The notes below the pieces were generated by a model. It saw only the letters and a program-made list of their open reading frames with translations, did no database searches and was not told the origin of the DNA. From Cycloclasticus sp. (GTDB taxonomy: Bacteria; Pseudomonadota; Gammaproteobacteria; Methylococcales; Cycloclasticaceae), in assembly GCA_002733135.1 (NCBI GenBank), contig NVUJ01000001.1:1-64000 (forward strand): a stretch of 64,000 nucleotides of DNA, in the 5' to 3' direction. Shown piece by piece: positions 1 through 9,387 of the stretch. The position numbers and the translations under genes were made by a program. Numbering within the stretch: the first letter of the stretch is position 1; every line of letters starts with the position of its first letter.

Positions 1-126
1 GATATTGCAACGAACTCAGGTAGCATCGTTTCAAACGCTACTGATATTGCAACGAACTCAGGTAACATCGTATCTAACGCAACGGATATCTCAACGAACT
101 CATCAATAATTGAGACAATCGTTAAT
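1..126 (+). repeat. 42-bp tandem repeats in adhesin passenger
   Basis: Two nearly identical 42-bp units (1-42 and 43-84, starting gatattgcaacgaactcagg) are followed by a third, degraded unit from 85. The unit length is a multiple of three and encodes 14 residues, so copy-number changes would keep the frame. The array probably continues left of the window. Confidence 0.85.
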
Positions 127-843
127 GATCAAACAAATGGTCAGGTTGAAGTGTTAACAGCAATTATCGGTACAGGCGGTTTGACCGTAGAAGGTTCAAC
201 AGCATTAGAGGCCGGTGTAACGGTAACGGGTGGTGATTCATCATTTACTAGCGCAGATGGAAGTACAAGCTTATCTATTACTGATGCTGGCGTTGCAGCT
301 GGCGTAGTAGGGGCTACATCGAGCAGTGCTCTCACATTAGATGAAGCGACAGCATCATTAGAGGTAACAAACTCTTTAGGTAATACACATGGTCTTGTTG
401 TGGGTACGTCGTCAACGACATTAAGCGGTGGTACAACGTCATCTCAAATTAACTTGGATGACAATGGAGCACAGTTTACTTCAACAGACCTAAATGCAAC
501 GTTTGATATGGGCGGACATAGAGTCACCAATGTTGCTGATGGAATAGATCCTGGTGATGCTATTAACAAAGGGCAATTGGATGCAGCTGTTAATGGCTTG
601 CAAAAACAGATTGATGATAATACCAGTGGTATTGCAACTGTAGCTGCTATGGCAAACATTCCAGCGCCTTTACCAGGGCATAATTACTCTATGGGTGTTG
701 GTTATGGTAACTTCCAAGGTGAGCAAGCTATTGCTTTTGGTGCAACGGCAATGGTCGGCGAAAGGATAAACGTAAAACTATCAGCTGGTGTTAGTGGTAG
801 CGATGTTACTATTGGCGCTGGCGCTGGCATGAGCTGGAAATAG
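1..843 (+). CDS. Trimeric autotransporter adhesin (YadA-like), 3' part
   Basis: The frame is open from base 1, so this is the C-terminal 280 residues of a longer gene; the ORF-track start at 151 is only an internal GTG. The first ~40 residues are 14-residue repeats (DIATNSGSIVSNAT type), typical of a low-complexity passenger stalk. A stalk/neck motif (VTNVADGIDPGDAINKGQLD) follows, then a short coiled-coil-like stretch (LQKQIDDNTSGI). The last ~55 residues (MGVGYGNFQGEQAIAFG...) match the YadA anchor, which trimerises into a 12-strand outer-membrane barrel. The family usually ends on an aromatic residue; here a Lys follows the final Trp. Role by family: surface adhesion. A strong terminator follows. 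Confidence 0.9.
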   Translation, partial: DIATNSGSIVSNATDIATNSGNIVSNATDISTNSSIIETIVNDQTNGQVEVLTAIIGTGGLTVEGSTALEAGVTVTGGDSSFTSADGSTSLSITDAGVAAGVVGATSSSALTLDEATASLEVTNSLGNTHGLVVGTSSTTLSGGTTSSQINLDDNGAQFTSTDLNATFDMGGHRVTNVADGIDPGDAINKGQLDAAVNGLQKQIDDNTSGIATVAAMANIPAPLPGHNYSMGVGYGNFQGEQAIAFGATAMVGERINVKLSAGVSGSDVTIGAGAGMSWK

Positions 844-881
844 TAATGTAAGTTAAGCTAACGCGGAATGTGTTAGTAAAT

Positions 882-914
882 AAAAAAGGGCGTATTTAAA
901 ATACGCCCTTTTTT
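882..914. terminator. Rho-independent terminator, bidirectional
   Basis: A near-perfect inverted repeat with gggcgtattt/aaatacgccc arms is flanked by an A-run on the left and a T-run on the right. It lies about 40 bp after the adhesin stop and faces the 3' end of the minus-strand gene at 1013, so it can serve both directions. Confidence 0.9.
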
Positions 915-1012
915 ATTACATTTAATTTTTGAGCGGAATAAGGTTTAAATAAACATATAGATTTGGCGCTGTAAAACAGCGCAAACTATGTGCGCTCCAG
1001 CAACATAATCTA

Positions 1013-2137
1013 TTAAGAACTTAAGGCTTTATCTATTAGTTGTTTATACTTTTCTTGAACAGTAGGATTATGAATAGATATGGTTTTTAAAAATTGTTTA
1101 TTTAATTGTTCATGTTCTTTGAAATTGCTCTTATGTTCCGTTAAGGCACTACGTAAAGCCTCTTTTCCTAACCGAGCATCGAAATCAGGATAGAAGAAAC
1201 CAACTGATTTCATTGCAACAGAATTGTGCACCATCGGAATATTGTAGTAAAGTGCTTCGAAGGATAGGTAATTTAATTCATTTCTCCAGTGGTGGCTTAA
1301 GAGGACGTCGTAATGGGTGAATGCGTCGTGAAAAGGGGCGCGAGGGGTAAAATACACTTTATCAGGAGTAAGTTTTGCATTAGTTGAGTGAAAGTTACTT
1401 GCTATATTATTCAAGAAGTATGGATGTTTATGAATTCTCATTCCATTGACGATATATGCTTTGTTAAAAATATCTGGAGACTCTCTATGCAAAGCTTCTA
1501 TTATAGTTATTGGTATTAGTGCATTTTTAACGACACTCATGTTCGGCTCCATAACATAAATATTTGGCGTCCTTCTGAACTTCATGGAGCTTTTGTGCTT
1601 TAAAGGTAAAAATGATGGTTCCCAAATACAGGGGCAAATATTGACCTCTGCTTCAGTTAGTACTTCCATATAAGTGAGTTGATGCGCGTGTTGGGGGATA
1701 ATCCAAACATGATTAGTAATATCGGATATATGTCTTCTGCCAGTGTCTTTGCCGTCACCATAGAACAAAATCTCCATGTCCATAATCAATTGGTTTCCAC
1801 AGTGTACTGTAACCATCTTTGCACCAAGTTTGGCTAGCGAATTTCGCTGCTTGATTCCTAATATTTGACCAATTTCAAAGGCGATATCTAATTGAATATT
1901 CTTTTCAACCAGCTCGTCAACGGTAAAAATTTTATAGTTTTGTTTGCTTCTGAAGGATACTTTTTTTTGCTGCCTTTTAGTGTTGACCAGAAGAATAACT
2001 TTATGGCCTAGTAATTCAAACAGGTCGCATAAAAAAATTATATTTTGTGAGATACCATTTGAAAAAAGGTTTGCATCGGAAATATCATCACGAATAGAGA
2101 GTGCAAAGGTCAGTTGTTTTTTAGTCATAATTTTCAA
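1013..2137 (-). CDS. DUF2827 family glycosyltransferase-like protein
   Basis: 374 residues. The sequence carries the pattern I associate with DUF2827: NGISQNIIFL near the N-terminus, VWIIPQHA in the middle, EPNMSVVKNALIP, then HHWRNELNYLSFEALYYNIP and MVHNS toward the C-terminus. The last segment resembles the nucleotide-sugar site of GT-B enzymes, so a glycosyltransferase role is likely but unproven. It is the last gene of a three-gene minus-strand run (2842, 2162, 1013) with gaps of about 25 bp, next to a sulfotransferase-like gene and the LPS core locus. That suggests surface-glycan work. An alternative start is the Met at residue 4. Confidence 0.75.
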   Translation of the reverse strand: MKIMTKKQLTFALSIRDDISDANLFSNGISQNIIFLCDLFELLGHKVILLVNTKRQQKKVSFRSKQNYKIFTVDELVEKNIQLDIAFEIGQILGIKQRNSLAKLGAKMVTVHCGNQLIMDMEILFYGDGKDTGRRHISDITNHVWIIPQHAHQLTYMEVLTEAEVNICPCIWEPSFLPLKHKSSMKFRRTPNIYVMEPNMSVVKNALIPITIIEALHRESPDIFNKAYIVNGMRIHKHPYFLNNIASNFHSTNAKLTPDKVYFTPRAPFHDAFTHYDVLLSHHWRNELNYLSFEALYYNIPMVHNSVAMKSVGFFYPDFDARLGKEALRSALTEHKSNFKEHEQLNKQFLKTISIHNPTVQEKYKQLIDKALSS

Positions 2138-2161
2138 AAATAAAGAAATGTTTGAATAGTA

Positions 2162-2815
2162 TTAGAAGATATCTACGGGGTTAAGGTTGTTAAAAATTAA
2201 TAGTGCGCGATTCTTCCATTGATAATCCCAGTTATTAGCGGGACTTTTGTAATCAAAAATATGGATATAACTTTCTTCGTTATTAATAAGAAAATGCATG
2301 TGTTTAATAAAAGCATCTTTGGGGTTAGAAGTATCTAGATATCTATAGCGTACAACTTTAATCGGTTTTGAGAAATCTTTTGTAAATTCAAGTTTCTTGG
2401 TCGTTATCTTTTTGTTAATTATGTTAATCAGCTTCATAGTGGCCGTTTGAGCATCAATGTTATTTTGTATGCGAATATTCTCAATCGTACGGACTGAAAT
2501 GCCTGTAGCGTATTGAGCAGTTTGTGTTAAGGGTACAGGGGACGTTATATAAATTTTATTGTTTTTATATTCTCGCCAAAAAGTTGGTTTTAGAAAGGCA
2601 ATGCCTTTATACACAGTCCACTCATATTCAGCGGGCGGAGTTGGCAAATCGCCAACAACTTTAATAAGTTTAATATCATTAATTGATAATTGTGGTGCTA
2701 AATAAGGACCTTCTGGTGCTTTATTATAATTACAGGCGGTTACTATAAAAGCTAAAAAAACCAAAACAAGTATAGGTGTGAACTTGATATGAGAACGAAT
2801 TGATATGCTTAACAT
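2162..2815 (-). CDS. Hypothetical lipoprotein
   Basis: 217 residues. The N-terminus has basic residues, a hydrophobic stretch (FTPILVLVFLAFIV) and a lipobox VTAC, so it should be a signal-peptidase-II lipoprotein. I recognise no family in the mature part, which looks soluble and alpha/beta. It sits between the sulfotransferase-like gene (26 bp upstream) and the DUF2827 gene (24 bp downstream), probably cotranscribed. Function unknown. Confidence 0.75.
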   Translation of the reverse strand: MLSISIRSHIKFTPILVLVFLAFIVTACNYNKAPEGPYLAPQLSINDIKLIKVVGDLPTPPAEYEWTVYKGIAFLKPTFWREYKNNKIYITSPVPLTQTAQYATGISVRTIENIRIQNNIDAQTATMKLINIINKKITTKKLEFTKDFSKPIKVVRYRYLDTSNPKDAFIKHMHFLINNEESYIHIFDYKSPANNWDYQWKNRALLIFNNLNPVDIF

Positions 2816-2841
2816 GAAATCTAAACTTAAGTTTTTATAAA

Positions 2842-3468
2842 TTAGTTATAGTTAAAATAGGCACACAATTTCTTATCTAAATATGCATTTACGATACTTA
2901 AATCTTGGTCAGAAAAATCAGGGTATTCTTTGCCTTGTGTTTTGTGATCACGGCCTTCGTGGAGGCCACCACCATTAACGTAGCCACCAATGGGTTGGAA
3001 GGTTGACTTAGGTTGCAGGTATAAACACAGCTCTTTATATACAGCATGTTGATCTGCAGAGAAATCTTCTTTTTTGATAAAAATGGCGTAAGGGACTTCA
3101 TTGGCCATTCTTATATAGTTAGTGTATTTTTCATTCCACATATGAATGATACTTTCATAATCTTCAAAAGAATAAGTTAATAATTCCGTGAAGCTAAGGT
3201 TATTTATTTCTGGTTGTTGAGGATTCCACGTTTGTTTTCCCATGGCGCGTAGCCAAGCGTGAGGTTCCCGCACCGAAAAAATAAATAAAGTATTTAAATA
3301 CCTCTTCTTTTTCCATTCCGATCTTAAAGGTGCACGGCGGTGTTTCCAGCCTAAGAAATCAAATCCACGACATGAAACGTCAAAGTTTACGTTAATAAAT
3401 TGAGTTAGCGCATTAGTAGCAGTATGCCTTTCTCCAAAGATTTTAATTTGATCAATTTGAGGTTTCAT
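2842..3468 (-). CDS. Sulfotransferase-like protein
   Basis: 208 residues. The N-terminal FGERHTATNAL is in the position of the PAPS 5'-phosphosulfate-binding loop. The following GWKH and then FSVREPHAWL match the second (3'-phosphate) motif of small bacterial sulfotransferase-like proteins. It is first in the minus-strand trio and divergent from waaC. The acceptor is unknown; by context, a surface glycan. The assignment rests on these motifs only. Confidence 0.65.
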   Translation of the reverse strand: MKPQIDQIKIFGERHTATNALTQFINVNFDVSCRGFDFLGWKHRRAPLRSEWKKKRYLNTLFIFSVREPHAWLRAMGKQTWNPQQPEINNLSFTELLTYSFEDYESIIHMWNEKYTNYIRMANEVPYAIFIKKEDFSADQHAVYKELCLYLQPKSTFQPIGGYVNGGGLHEGRDHKTQGKEYPDFSDQDLSIVNAYLDKKLCAYFNYN

Positions 3469-3700
3469 TGGATTGCTTTAGTGACGAGATTTATCAATTA
3501 TGAGTGATTAAAATTATACATGAATGGACGTTTAATTGAGTTAGAAAGAAAATGATATGAACCGACCTCATCAATGCAAATACCGAATAAATTATAAAAA
3601 GTGTGGTGTGGCTATGATGTTAAAATAATTACTGTTGAATTTATATTAAGGTCATATTCGCGCGTGTTTAAACAATTCCTGTTAAATCCATTGTTTCGTC

Positions 3701-4720
3701 ATGAAAGTTTTAATTGTTAAAACGTCATCCTTGGGTGACGTTATACATACCTTACCTGCAATAACAGATGCGGCCCAGGCTATGCCTGGAATTTCTTTTG
3801 ATTGGTTGGTCGAAAAGACGTTCCAAGATGTCCCTTTATTACACCCTAGCATTAAACAAGTAATCCCGGTTTCTATTAGAAAATGGCGTAAAAACCCCTG
3901 GAAGTATCGTGTAGAAATCCGAAACAGCTTCAAGCAGATTAGGAGCAAACAGTATGACCTTGTTATTGATGCACAAGGCCTGATTAAAAGTGCTGTATTA
4001 ACGCGTTTAGCAAAAGGGGAACGGTACGGTCTTTCAAGGTCGTCTTGTCGCGAACCTCTAGCCTCGCTGGCGTACCAACATAAAATTGATATACCTAAGG
4101 GCCAACACGCTATTGCTCGAGTGAGGCAGTTGTTTGCAGAAAGTCTTGGTTACGAGTTATTGAGTGAATCGCTTTCTTATGGGCTAGATAAGAAAAACTT
4201 TCCGCTGCCTGAACAATTAAAGCAGCCATATTTAATGTTTTTGCATGGCACAACGTGGGCGAGTAAACATTGGCCAAACGAGTACTGGAAAGAGTTAATT
4301 AGTTTGGCGGCTAAACAAGGGTTTAACGTTTACCTTCCTTGGGGTAATGAGCTTGAAAAATATCGTGCGAGTGAGTTGTCTAAAGCTGAAGATAAGGCTT
4401 ATGTACTACCAAAATCATCCATCAAAGAATTAGCTCATATGTTGATGCATGCGGATGGCGCCGTTGGTGTTGATAGCGGCTTAGCTCATTTGGCGGCAGC
4501 TTGTGGAACGGCCGCGATAACGTTATATGGGTCTACAAGCGCTGAGTTAACAGGAACCATGGGAGATAATAATCAAACCCTACAGGCGGATTTTAGGTGT
4601 TCGCCGTGTTTAAGCAAAGAGTGCACCTATACTGGTGAGTCAAGTATAAAGCCTGCTTGTTATCAGCAATTATCTCCTGAACTGATTTGGCAATCATTAA
4701 ACACATTAATGGTGGAGTGA
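3701..4720 (+). CDS. waaC: Lipopolysaccharide heptosyltransferase I
   Basis: 339 residues, GT9 family. It adds the first L-glycero-D-manno-heptose to Kdo2-lipid A at the inner membrane's cytoplasmic face. The N-terminus (VKTSSLGDVIHTLPA) and the donor-site signature (GVDSGLAHLAAACGT) are typical, as is TTWASKHWP in the middle. The start is the ATG before KVLIVKTSS, although no clear ribosome site precedes it. It heads a plus-strand run of tightly packed genes. In Pseudomonas waaC lies with waaF and waaG; here it is about 22 kb from waaG and no waaF is in the window. Confidence 0.93.
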   Translation: MKVLIVKTSSLGDVIHTLPAITDAAQAMPGISFDWLVEKTFQDVPLLHPSIKQVIPVSIRKWRKNPWKYRVEIRNSFKQIRSKQYDLVIDAQGLIKSAVLTRLAKGERYGLSRSSCREPLASLAYQHKIDIPKGQHAIARVRQLFAESLGYELLSESLSYGLDKKNFPLPEQLKQPYLMFLHGTTWASKHWPNEYWKELISLAAKQGFNVYLPWGNELEKYRASELSKAEDKAYVLPKSSIKELAHMLMHADGAVGVDSGLAHLAAACGTAAITLYGSTSAELTGTMGDNNQTLQADFRCSPCLSKECTYTGESSIKPACYQQLSPELIWQSLNTLMVE

Positions 4721-4722
4721 AG

Positions 4723-5616
4723 TTGTCTTTTATTCAACAGTGGCGAATGAAAGGTTGGCATGAAGTCGGCGTCGATGACTATTCGGCCGCTTACGATAAA
4801 TTTGGTGGTAGCGTGTTGTCGAACCCAGATGTATTGAATGCCATTGCAGTGGTTGTCGATTTACCTATTCAATATTTCGCCTATAAAAATATAGATGGTG
4901 TGCAAGCGGTAATCCCTGTGTGGAAAAATTGGGTGGCTGGTAGCAAGCTGGGTTTAAATAAAATGTCACGTAAGGGAATGGTTGATTTTGGTAATGCCGA
5001 ATTAATTTTGCCTATTTCTGAAAAAGCTAATTTAGCCTTACCCGTTCGGGCAAATAATTTATCCTTGAAAAATCGCTCGAATATTACTAATTTACAAGAT
5101 AGCCAAATGGATATTTGTTTAGCGAAAAAACCTCACGAATTTTCCAAGAAGGTTAGGTATAACCGTAAAAGAGAGTTAAGGCTTTTGGAAGAAGCGGGTG
5201 CGACGGTTCAATCGGTTGATTCAATGTCGAATGAAGAAATTTCAATAATGTATAGCAAATTATTTGAATTACGTTGGGGGTTTAAAGCGACTGGTTTTGA
5301 ATATTTAACAGATTTACTGGATTATGTGCGCCCATTATTGTTTGGGGCTGTTATCAAGTTGGATGGCAAGGCAATTGCGTTCCAGCTTATTTATAAATCG
5401 GAATGCTACTCACATATCTCGATGGAATATATCAATGGTGGAGTGGACCCAGCATACAAAGAATTAGGCGCAGGTAGTGTGCTGACTTATTTAAATACGC
5501 AACGGGCTTGGAAGTTAAGTGAACAGTTAGGTAAATCATTGCGTTATTCGTTTGGGAAAGCGGATAATGAGTACAAAGATAGGTGGTGCAACCGAAGTGC
5601 GGTTTACTCAGTATGA
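4723..5616 (+). CDS. Mig-14-like GNAT-fold protein
   Basis: About 297 residues. The C-terminal half (FSKKVRYNRKRELRLLEEAG, then a FemAB/GNAT-like core with GAVIKLDGKAIAFQLIY) resembles the Mig-14 family. In Salmonella and Pseudomonas that family is tied to antimicrobial-peptide tolerance and lies in LPS loci. I prefer the TTG at 4723 (LSFIQQWRMKGW) because GGTGGAG sits 5 bases upstream; the track start at 4687 lies inside waaC. A GTG at 4717 overlapping the waaC stop is the alternative. The stop overlaps the next ATG (ATGA). Confidence 0.7.
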   Translation: MSFIQQWRMKGWHEVGVDDYSAAYDKFGGSVLSNPDVLNAIAVVVDLPIQYFAYKNIDGVQAVIPVWKNWVAGSKLGLNKMSRKGMVDFGNAELILPISEKANLALPVRANNLSLKNRSNITNLQDSQMDICLAKKPHEFSKKVRYNRKRELRLLEEAGATVQSVDSMSNEEISIMYSKLFELRWGFKATGFEYLTDLLDYVRPLLFGAVIKLDGKAIAFQLIYKSECYSHISMEYINGGVDPAYKELGAGSVLTYLNTQRAWKLSEQLGKSLRYSFGKADNEYKDRWCNRSAVYSV

Positions 5617-7064
5617 GCAAAAAAATAAGTGCAGATTATAAACGACAAAAACAACGGGCCGCTATTCGATTAGCGATTGCCGGATTAATGTCGTTGCTGC
5701 TGCTCATTAACGGACAGTTTGTGTTGTTATCAGCGCTTTTGAGTGCATTATTTATTGTTAATGAGTTATTTTTGGCAGACCATATTTTCTATGACCCGGG
5801 CGGTGATTACCGCTATCGGTTTGATGCTGCTTTTGCTGTAAGACCTGAGTGGTCAGCTGATGGCTCTAGCTTTAATCCCTCTTGGGAAAAGGGGAAATAC
5901 GACACGGCTTTGCTGGCTGTTAATGTGCAACATAGTTGGTTAGGTAAGTTTTTAGACCCACACATTAAGATAAAATCATCAGGCATCGAACGCACACAAT
6001 ATCTTGAAAGGTCAGCTAGTGGTTTACGTTATATAAATATAAGTGAAGTTATTGAGTCAGGCGATCCGATTTCGATAGAACCTATACATTGCCAAATTCA
6101 AGCGGGTTCAGCTGAGGTATTGCTATTTAGTAATCCCTTATTAAACAATAAAAAGCTGTTGGTTATTGCCCCACATGCGGATGACGCAGAGATTGCGGCA
6201 TTCGGCTTATACAGCTCTAATGATAGCTCTATAGTCACCATTACAGCTGGTGAAGTTGGTGCAAATAAATACGAATCGAGATACACCGACGCAAAGCAAG
6301 CCTCACTATTAAAGGGTCGTTTGCGAGCATGGGATAGCATAGCCATTCCTCAGTGGGCAGGCTTAAAAAGTGATAGCGTTATTCAATTGGGCTATTTTTG
6401 CTTGCGTCTCAAAGCAATGCACGATTCCCCAAAAGAAGTTTTCGTTTCAAAAACTTCCGGGGTGACTGATACGCGCGTATTTAGAGAGTTTAATGAGCAA
6501 ACTTTGGCAAGCGATCAGCACGGTACAGCTAGTTGGAATACCTTGGTGATTGATTTGGTGGAGTGTATTGAACGTGTAAAGCCTGATGTTATTGTTATGC
6601 CGCATCAGCAGCTTGACCCGCATCAAGATCATTACTATAGCACTGAGGCAGTCAAGCAAGCGTTATCTCAAACAGCGCATAAAGCAACGGATGTCTACTT
6701 TTACGCAAACCATTTAGTTAGCAGTGATATGTTCCCCTTTGGACCTGTTCATACGCTGGCATCGATATACCCTAATACGGAAAACTACCTTGATATAGGG
6801 TCAGTTGTATCCGTGCCTATGAGTTTAGTTAAGCAAAAAGACAAGGCTGCCGCATTAGCAATGATGCATGACCTACAAACGCCACTTAGGTTAAAAAAGA
6901 AAATTCGTTTCAAGTTGCAAGAATGGTTCATAGCTCGGTCAAGATGCCTCTATGGCGAAGATGAGTATTTTAGAAAGGCTATTCGATCTAATGAGTTATT
7001 TTTTCAGGAAAGTGTGTCAACTTTCTTAGCGAATGGTGAAAAGCCAGTAAAAACACATGACTAA
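5613..7064 (+). CDS. PIG-L family de-N-acetylase (DnpA-like)
   Basis: 483 residues from the ATG that overlaps the previous stop (ATGA); the track start at 5583 lies inside the upstream gene. Two adjacent hydrophobic segments at about residues 18-55 should anchor it in the inner membrane. The zinc motif PHADDAEI (PIG-L consensus HPDDE region) is near residue 190 and the second site DPHQDH near residue 335. Members remove N-acetyl groups from glucosamine-containing glycans. In Pseudomonas the homologue dnpA sits beside mig-14 in the LPS core cluster and affects antibiotic tolerance; the same pairing is seen here. The LPS substrate is inferred. Confidence 0.8.
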   Translation: MSKKISADYKRQKQRAAIRLAIAGLMSLLLLINGQFVLLSALLSALFIVNELFLADHIFYDPGGDYRYRFDAAFAVRPEWSADGSSFNPSWEKGKYDTALLAVNVQHSWLGKFLDPHIKIKSSGIERTQYLERSASGLRYINISEVIESGDPISIEPIHCQIQAGSAEVLLFSNPLLNNKKLLVIAPHADDAEIAAFGLYSSNDSSIVTITAGEVGANKYESRYTDAKQASLLKGRLRAWDSIAIPQWAGLKSDSVIQLGYFCLRLKAMHDSPKEVFVSKTSGVTDTRVFREFNEQTLASDQHGTASWNTLVIDLVECIERVKPDVIVMPHQQLDPHQDHYYSTEAVKQALSQTAHKATDVYFYANHLVSSDMFPFGPVHTLASIYPNTENYLDIGSVVSVPMSLVKQKDKAAALAMMHDLQTPLRLKKKIRFKLQEWFIARSRCLYGEDEYFRKAIRSNELFFQESVSTFLANGEKPVKTHD

Positions 7065-8502
7065 GGACTCGGCAATCAATCTTTCCAAGTATAAGGTAAC
7101 AGATGATTTTCCGGCATCATTAGAAATGGTGTTGAAAGGCATTGGTGAAGAGCGACTTGTTTGTACGCAGCTACTGCGCTTATTACCTGGGAAACGGCTG
7201 GTTTGTACGGCTGAGTATTTAGGGGAAAAGGTTATAGCGAAAATATTTTTCGGCCCAAGTTATGTGCGCCGCTGGAAGCGTGAAATACAAGGAGTTGAGC
7301 AAATAATTAAATCGCAGGTGTTAACACCAGAGATTATCGCTATGATTCATGAGGAAGAGCAAGATTTTGCACTGGTGTTGTTTAAGTATATCGAACAATC
7401 AAAAACCTTAGACGAATGTTGGCAAGAGGCTACGAGTAATGATGGGAAAGTAGCGGTTTTAAAGCAGGCATTATCAATAATAGCGAAGCTACACGATGCG
7501 GCTGTTTATCAAAAAGACATTCACTTGGATAATTTCTTAAAGACCAGCGACAAAGTTTACTTGATTGATGGTGACCAAGTAGCCCAAGAAAAAAATGCTA
7601 GGGCGTTAAGTACAAAATTTACGATTGATAATTTAGCGATGTTTTTTACTCAAATTTATGCTTGGCAGGTTATCTGGATAGAAGAGTTACTAGAGTATTA
7701 CTTAAGCTTAAGGGAGTCGCCACATTCAGATGTGACACTCAAAGCAATAAAGAAAAAGCTAAAAAAACACCGAGAATGGCGCGAAAAAAAATACATTGAA
7801 AAAAAAGTATTTAGGTCATGCACCGAATTTGATGTTATAAAAAATTGGAAAACTTTTTGTGTGTTTTCGCGAGAATTGAAAGACGAAAATGTAAAAGGGT
7901 TTATAAATGCACCCGATGGTTTTATAAAACGTGGAGAGATATTAAAAAGCGGCCGTACTGCAACAGTGGCAAAAATACAGTTAGCAGGTAAAACTTACGT
8001 CGTTAAACGATACAATAAAAAAAATAATGTTCATCGTTTGTTTCGTTCACTAAAGGAAAGCCGCGCAGCATTAAGCTGGCGTAATGGGCATTTATTACAG
8101 TTCAATGGAATTCCAACAGCTTTGCCAATATTACTATTAGAGCAACGGTATGGGAGGCTACGTTGGGGGTCTTATGTAATAACAGAGTACATAGAAGGTA
8201 TGCATTTGTTTAGCTACTTAAGAAGTGGTTTTGACTTAGATGAAATGAAGATGATGGAGCTGAATGTTAAAGAAATTGTTGAAAGGTTACACCAAAGTGA
8301 GTTTATTCATGGAGACCTCAAGCCGCAGAATATATGGATAACAGAAAAGCAACCAATATTAATTGATTTAGATGGTATGAAAAAAGTAACGAATAAATAT
8401 GAACAACAAGTTCGCATCCAAGAAGATTGGGTTCGGTTACAAAAGGGGGTAGTTAGAAAGGGTATCGTATCTTCAATATTAAATGATGTTGTCAAAAAAT
8501 AA
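7057..8502 (+). CDS. Tandem-domain LPS core kinase (PA5006-like)
   Basis: 481 residues with two protein-kinase-like domains in one chain. The N-terminal one (about 35-200) has KDIHLDNFL and YLIDGDQV as catalytic and metal loops. The C-terminal one (about 290-450) has IHGDLKPQNIW and LIDLDGM. Both keep the catalytic Asp. By analogy with the Pseudomonas core cluster, it should phosphorylate core sugars. The start overlaps the dnpA-like stop by 8 bases (ATGACTAA), suggesting translational coupling. Which sugar or position each domain uses cannot be read from the sequence. Confidence 0.8.
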   Translation: MTKDSAINLSKYKVTDDFPASLEMVLKGIGEERLVCTQLLRLLPGKRLVCTAEYLGEKVIAKIFFGPSYVRRWKREIQGVEQIIKSQVLTPEIIAMIHEEEQDFALVLFKYIEQSKTLDECWQEATSNDGKVAVLKQALSIIAKLHDAAVYQKDIHLDNFLKTSDKVYLIDGDQVAQEKNARALSTKFTIDNLAMFFTQIYAWQVIWIEELLEYYLSLRESPHSDVTLKAIKKKLKKHREWREKKYIEKKVFRSCTEFDVIKNWKTFCVFSRELKDENVKGFINAPDGFIKRGEILKSGRTATVAKIQLAGKTYVVKRYNKKNNVHRLFRSLKESRAALSWRNGHLLQFNGIPTALPILLLEQRYGRLRWGSYVITEYIEGMHLFSYLRSGFDLDEMKMMELNVKEIVERLHQSEFIHGDLKPQNIWITEKQPILIDLDGMKKVTNKYEQQVRIQEDWVRLQKGVVRKGIVSSILNDVVKK

Positions 8503-8552
8503 GTGGGTAGTGTTTTCGTGAAAATTTTACTTCTTATCTCAAAATAAAGTAG

Positions 8553-9284
8553 ATGATACATAGCATTTTAAAAAAAATTAAGAGATGGAAAAAGCGCTCC
8601 AAAATTGGGCGTGAAAATCCAGAGCTATGGTTAGTTAAGAAAGAAAAAGTAAGGTTAGGGTATATACAGATACCCAAAGTAGCTACTCGTTCCATACAGC
8701 TTTGTATGGCACAGTATTATACAAAATTAAATAATGAACCTACCCCTGAAACTTGGAGGAAAGAGGACATTCGATATATTGAAAATAAAACGGCTCGTCA
8801 TCTAAGTCAAAAAGAAATTTCGAATATTGCTGGTTGTTGTTTTATTTTTGCTTTTGTCAGAAACCCTTACGATAGGTTATATTCGGCATATAAAAATAAA
8901 GTTATTCAGCCATTGAAGGTAAATGGCAAAAATATTTTTGAACACCATGGAATTGAGCTTGGCATTAGTTTTAAGCAGTTTGTAGATATTGTTATATCAA
9001 TCCCAGATAACGAGATAGATAGGCACTTGAGGTCTCAGAGTTGGTTTCTTACCTTTGAAGGGAAAGTCATTCCGCAATATATAGGTTACCTAGAAACATT
9101 TGATAAAGATTGGGCAAAGTTGAAAAAACAGTTTGCTTTAGGAGATATTCTCCATAGAAATAGTACTGAAAATTTAGATTTGGAGGCATTTCGTTCTCAG
9201 TATGACAAGGAGTCTGAGGGAAAAGTTTTTAATCGCTATAAGGATGACTTTGAATTGTTTGGTTATGAGCGTATACAGATCTGA
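8553..9284 (+). CDS. Sulfotransferase family 2 protein
   Basis: 243 residues. IQIPKVATRSIQ near residue 40 is the PAPS 5'-phosphosulfate loop, and FAFVRNPYDRLYSAY near residue 105 is the 3'-phosphate motif. This is the pattern of carbohydrate (HNK-1/chondroitin type) sulfotransferases. It follows the tandem kinase by 50 bp on the same strand and precedes a glycosyltransferase, so a carbohydrate acceptor is likely. No signal peptide is seen, so it would act in the cytoplasm. The DNA is more AT-rich than the housekeeping genes. Confidence 0.85.
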   Translation: MIHSILKKIKRWKKRSKIGRENPELWLVKKEKVRLGYIQIPKVATRSIQLCMAQYYTKLNNEPTPETWRKEDIRYIENKTARHLSQKEISNIAGCCFIFAFVRNPYDRLYSAYKNKVIQPLKVNGKNIFEHHGIELGISFKQFVDIVISIPDNEIDRHLRSQSWFLTFEGKVIPQYIGYLETFDKDWAKLKKQFALGDILHRNSTENLDLEAFRSQYDKESEGKVFNRYKDDFELFGYERIQI

Positions 9285-9387
9285 AGCTATGAAGAGATCT
9301 AAGTTTTATAAACATACATGATAAAGGCCTTCGCTCTTCTCCTCTAGTGGCCCTAGTAATATAAAAATTAAGTTCAAATATTCCAAA

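Noticed and set aside
966-982. Perfect hairpin gcgctgt-aaa-acagcgc near the end of the DUF2827 gene
   Set aside because: It has no T-run on either strand; the nearby 882-914 structure is the better terminator.
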